DNA of 8,202 nt from Candidatus Atribacteria bacterium. Lineage in GTDB: Bacteria > Bipolaricaulota > Bipolaricaulia > UBA7950 > UBA9294. Every line of letters begins with the position of its first letter. Within the stretch, counting starts at the first letter, position 1. The notes below the pieces were generated by a model. That model worked only from the letters and a program-made list of their open reading frames with translations. It ran no database searches and was not told where the DNA came from. The DNA is taken from the NCBI GenBank assembly GCA_004525685.1, contig SPBW01000102.1, forward strand, positions 1 to 8,202, in the 5' to 3' direction. Both the position numbers and the translations under genes were made by a program. Shown here piece by piece: positions 5,800 through 8,202 of this stretch.

Positions 5800-5877
5800 C
5801 TTCTTCAAGGTGGCCGGATGAAGCGCACCGTCATGACAACCATCGGGCTGATTCGTTGGGAAGTGGAGGCTCATCCT

Positions 5878-6771
5878 ATGACGGCAGTTGCCGTACACAA
5901 CTTGACCAAGTCCTACGTCGGCAAGCCGGCGGTGCAGGACTTGTCGTTTGCTCTCGACCCCGGAGAGATCCTGGGCCTCATCGGCCCCAATGGAGCGGGG
6001 AAGACGTCGACGATTCGCATGATGATGGACATCATTCAGCCTGACTCCGGGAGTGTGACGATCTTCGGCCTAGCGCCGAGCGAGGCGACCAAGGAGAGGC
6101 TCGGCTACCTGCCCGAAGAGCGCGGGCTGTACAAGAAACTGACCGTCATTGAGAACATCACCTATCTCGCCTCCCTGAAGGGGATGGCCCCTCGCTCGAT
6201 CGAAGCGCGGGCCGACGCCTTGCTTGAGCAAACCGGCATGCTCCCCCACAAGAAGAAGCGGATCGAGGAGCTAAGCAAGGGCATGTCTCAGATCATCCAA
6301 CTCGTTGTGACGGTCCTCCACGACCCGGAGCTCGTTATCCTCGACGAGCCGTTCACCGGCCTCGATCCTGTCAACACCGAGCGCGTGAAGGACCTGCTCG
6401 TCGATCTGCGCGATCAAGGCAAGGCCGTCATCCTAAGCACGCACCAAATGAATCAGGTCGAGGCCGTCTGCGACCGGGTGCTCATGGTCAACGATGGACG
6501 CAACGTGCTGTACGGAGCGCTGGACGACATCCGATCCGAGCACCGGGGACATGCCGTGCTGGTCGAGACCGATGCAAAGATTCCGCAGATACCTGGCGTA
6601 GCCGAGATACGCACGCATAAGGACCACACCGAATTAATCCTCGACGCCGCATCGACGCCCCAGCAGGTGCTGAAAGAGCTGGTGAACGCGGGGATTCCAC
6701 TGAATCGCTTCGAGGTGGCGACGCCGTCGCTGAACGAGATCTTCCTCCAGGTGGTGGGCCACAATGAATAG
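5878..6771 (+). CDS. ABC-2 type exporter, ATP-binding subunit (NatA-like)
   Basis: This 297-residue cytoplasmic ATPase powers the membrane partner encoded directly downstream. It shows Walker A GPNGAGKTS (36-44), a NatA-style Q-loop region GYLPEERGLY (76-85), signature LSKGM (132-136, for LSGGQ), Walker B LVILDEP (152-158, catalytic Glu157), D-loop TGLD (160-163) and switch His189 in STHQM. Residues about 220-297, ending in PSLNEIFLQVV, form the C-terminal extension (DUF4162-like) usual in NatA-type proteins. The frame stays open upstream to 5764, but the ATG at 5878 is preferred: GGAGG lies 8 bases before it, and the family N-terminus begins there with the strand AVAVHNLTKSY. ATGs at 5818 and 5833 would only add an unusual non-homologous leader. 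The gene overlaps the permease gene by 8 bases, so the two are almost certainly co-translated. NatA/NatB relatives export sodium or other substrates; this substrate is unknown. Confidence 0.93.
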   Translation: MTAVAVHNLTKSYVGKPAVQDLSFALDPGEILGLIGPNGAGKTSTIRMMMDIIQPDSGSVTIFGLAPSEATKERLGYLPEERGLYKKLTVIENITYLASLKGMAPRSIEARADALLEQTGMLPHKKKRIEELSKGMSQIIQLVVTVLHDPELVILDEPFTGLDPVNTERVKDLLVDLRDQGKAVILSTHQMNQVEAVCDRVLMVNDGRNVLYGALDDIRSEHRGHAVLVETDAKIPQIPGVAEIRTHKDHTELILDAASTPQQVLKELVNAGIPLNRFEVATPSLNEIFLQVVGHNE

Positions 6772-7978
6772 GACAATGCTGATCCTTCGCCACGAGTTCC
6801 TGACCACGATCAAGAAGAAGGGCTTCATCATCCTTACCCTCGCACTGCCCGTGCTGGCCCTGCTGGGCATCGGCATTTTTCAGTTGGCCTCGAGCATGGT
6901 CGCACCGGCAGCCGACGTGATGCGTATCGGTTATGTCGATCATATCGGCGGGTTCAACCCGCTCTATGAGCAAGGGACCATCCAACTAATTCACCTTGAC
7001 TCCGAAGACGCTGCCACTCAGGCCTTGACGCAAGGTGACATCAACGAGTACTTCGTCATCCCCGCCGACTACGTCGCCACGGGGATCGTGTCTCGCTACA
7101 CGTTGGAGAAGGAACTCTCACCGCCGCCCGCCGTCTCCGGAGCCATTGAGGGATTCTTGGACAGCAACCTGCTCGCCAGCCAAGTGCCTCCCGAACTCAT
7201 CGGCCGTGTGCTTACGCCAACGGCGATCGTCACCACCACGCTCACGACAGAAGGCGCTGTGGCAGTCGATCAAGGCGGATTCGGCAACTTCATCCTCCCC
7301 GCCCTCTTCGGTGCGTTGCTCGCGATTGCGCTCAACGTGTCGGCCAACTACGTCTTGCAGAGTCTTGGCGAAGAGAAGGAGAACCGGCTGATGGAGATTC
7401 TGCTCTCGTCGGTATCGCCGGAGCAGCTGCTTACGGGCAAGCTGCTAGGGCGCGGTGCCGCCGGACTGCTTCAGGTGCTGATATGGGTGATCTCGATGCC
7501 GATACTGCTGCGGTTGGCATCGTCAACCATCGGCGGCATCCTCAGCACGATTCAGCTCCCGCCAGGACTGATGCTGGTTGGCATCACGTACTTCATCCTC
7601 GGTTACTTGCTGTTTGCCGTCGTGTCGCTGGCGATTGCCGCCATCAGCTCGACCGTGCGTGAGGCGCAAGGGATCGCGCCGCTGTTCACGCTTGCCGCTG
7701 TTGCCCCGTTCTGGTTTGTGTCGCTCTTGATGTTCTTCCCCAACAGCCCGGTGTGGGTCGTGTTCAGCATTGTCCCGTTCAGCGCACCCGTGTTGATGAT
7801 GCTGCGGCTTGGCCTATCCGGCGTTCCCGCCTGGCAGCTGGTAGTCAGCATGATCGTACTCGTGCTCTCTGTGGCTGGCGGGCTGTGGGTGGCAGCGAAG
7901 TTGCTTCGCATTTATCTCTTGATGTACGGCAAGCGCCCGCGCTTGCGCGAACTCGTGCGTGCGCTACGCGCGAGCTAA
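6764..7978 (+). CDS. ABC-2 type exporter, permease subunit (NatB-like)
   Basis: The 404-residue membrane protein has the layout of the NatB/ABC2_membrane_3 group. There is one N-terminal segment (about 20-42), a large soluble, probably extracytoplasmic domain (about 43-170), then a cluster of hydrophobic segments (about 172-195, 229-250, 268-295, 303-324, 331-347, 357-385). The cytoplasmic coupling motif EEKENRLMEILLSSVSPEQL (203-222), followed by LTGKLLG, is characteristic of the family. The C-terminus is basic. The ATG at 6764 lies inside the end of the ATPase gene (ATGAATAG, 8-base overlap), with G-rich sequence upstream serving as a weak ribosome site, so translation is probably coupled. 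With the ATPase it should form a homodimeric or two-plus-two exporter in the cytoplasmic membrane. Members move Na+, antibiotics, peptides or other compounds; nothing visible decides between these. No sign of truncation. Confidence 0.92.
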   Translation: MNRTMLILRHEFLTTIKKKGFIILTLALPVLALLGIGIFQLASSMVAPAADVMRIGYVDHIGGFNPLYEQGTIQLIHLDSEDAATQALTQGDINEYFVIPADYVATGIVSRYTLEKELSPPPAVSGAIEGFLDSNLLASQVPPELIGRVLTPTAIVTTTLTTEGAVAVDQGGFGNFILPALFGALLAIALNVSANYVLQSLGEEKENRLMEILLSSVSPEQLLTGKLLGRGAAGLLQVLIWVISMPILLRLASSTIGGILSTIQLPPGLMLVGITYFILGYLLFAVVSLAIAAISSTVREAQGIAPLFTLAAVAPFWFVSLLMFFPNSPVWVVFSIVPFSAPVLMMLRLGLSGVPAWQLVVSMIVLVLSVAGGLWVAAKLLRIYLLMYGKRPRLRELVRALRAS

Positions 7979-8202
7979 TTAAGACGATATAGGAGCCAGC
8001 GGGGCACCCTTGGGTGGACTACTGGACGATCAGCGGTATCGGGAGGCGCGTCGCGGAGATGCGAAAGCGCCCAGAAAGACGCCCTGCCCCTGAACCCATT
8101 CGTCTGCTGCGGCAGAGCGTATAGGTTCTTGTTGCGCCATTGCCGATCGGTTTACCGCAGTTGCTTTAAGGCTAGTATTACTGGATAATAGCGTCCAAGT
8201 AC
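7979..8202. other. Intergenic region at the right edge, no convincing gene
   Basis: These 224 bases follow the permease stop. No frame gives a supported gene: the longest forward candidate I noted is 21 codons (8059-8124) without a well-placed ribosome site. CACCCTTGGGTG (8005-8016) could fold into a very small stem, but no T run follows, so a terminator for the exporter genes is not evident. The last 40 bases turn AT-rich and hold a promoter-like pair. Confidence 0.5.
8161..8189 (+). promoter_or_regulatory. Candidate promoter reading out of the window
   Basis: TTGCTT (8161-8166) and GATAAT (8184-8189) are separated by 17 bases, the ideal spacing. The -10 matches the consensus at five of six positions and lies in a locally AT-rich stretch, unlike the surrounding sequence. 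It would drive a rightward gene beyond base 8202, which cannot be seen. Confidence 0.4.

Noticed and set aside
5764..5877. Upstream extension of the ATPase frame by 38 codons
   Set aside because: The extension covers the promoter-like region and inverted repeat, has no ribosome site at its first ATG-like start, and is not homologous to the family; the ATG at 5878 has a well-spaced GGAGG.
8059..8124. 21-codon open frame rich in Arg and Pro after the permease gene
   Set aside because: The only purine-rich sequence touches the ATG with no spacing, and nothing else supports coding.

Overview
The window is a compact stretch of moderately GC-rich bacterial chromosome with seven well-supported protein genes and one probable small gene. 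I saw no rRNA, tRNA, CRISPR array, insertion sequence or phage gene. No marker gene fixes the lineage. Strong GGAGG-type ribosome sites, short gaps and ATGA-type overlaps are ordinary bacterial signs. The gene set (6-phosphofructokinase, haem catalase, ZIP transporter, DUF4386 membrane protein, NatA/NatB-type exporter) suggests a free-living heterotroph that meets oxygen, but this is inference.

Layout. Bases 101-1075 (+) encode a 6-phosphofructokinase that may be translated from a leaderless mRNA. It meets a ZIP-family metal transporter (1083-1793, -) tail to tail, 7 bases apart. The ZIP start overlaps, by ATGA, the end of a small hydrophilic gene of unknown function (1790 to about 2086, -). 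Upstream on the same strand lie a small-subunit haem catalase (2214-3668, -) and a DUF4386 membrane protein (3798-4493, -). A divergent intergenic region (4494-4739) holds clustered inverted repeats and a strong hairpin. Rightward from it run a membrane-anchored alpha/beta hydrolase (4740-5738, +) and a two-gene ABC-2 exporter: ATPase 5878-6771 and permease 6764-7978, overlapping by 8 bases. The last 224 bases have no convincing gene and end in a promoter-like sequence pointing out of the window.

How the genes may work together. The minus-strand run catalase - small protein - ZIP transporter could be one oxidative-stress and metal-uptake transcript. The ATPase and permease clearly form one transporter. 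The hydrolase has its own ribosome site and is separated from the ATPase by a promoter-like region, so a functional link is only suggested by proximity. The phosphofructokinase looks like an independent unit.

The points most worth a second look are the altered metal-site motifs of the ZIP protein, the substituted nucleotide-site residues of the phosphofructokinase, the uncharacterised small gene coupled to the transporter, and several perfect palindromes or hairpins next to gene starts. I found no clear evidence of a wholly new multi-gene system.
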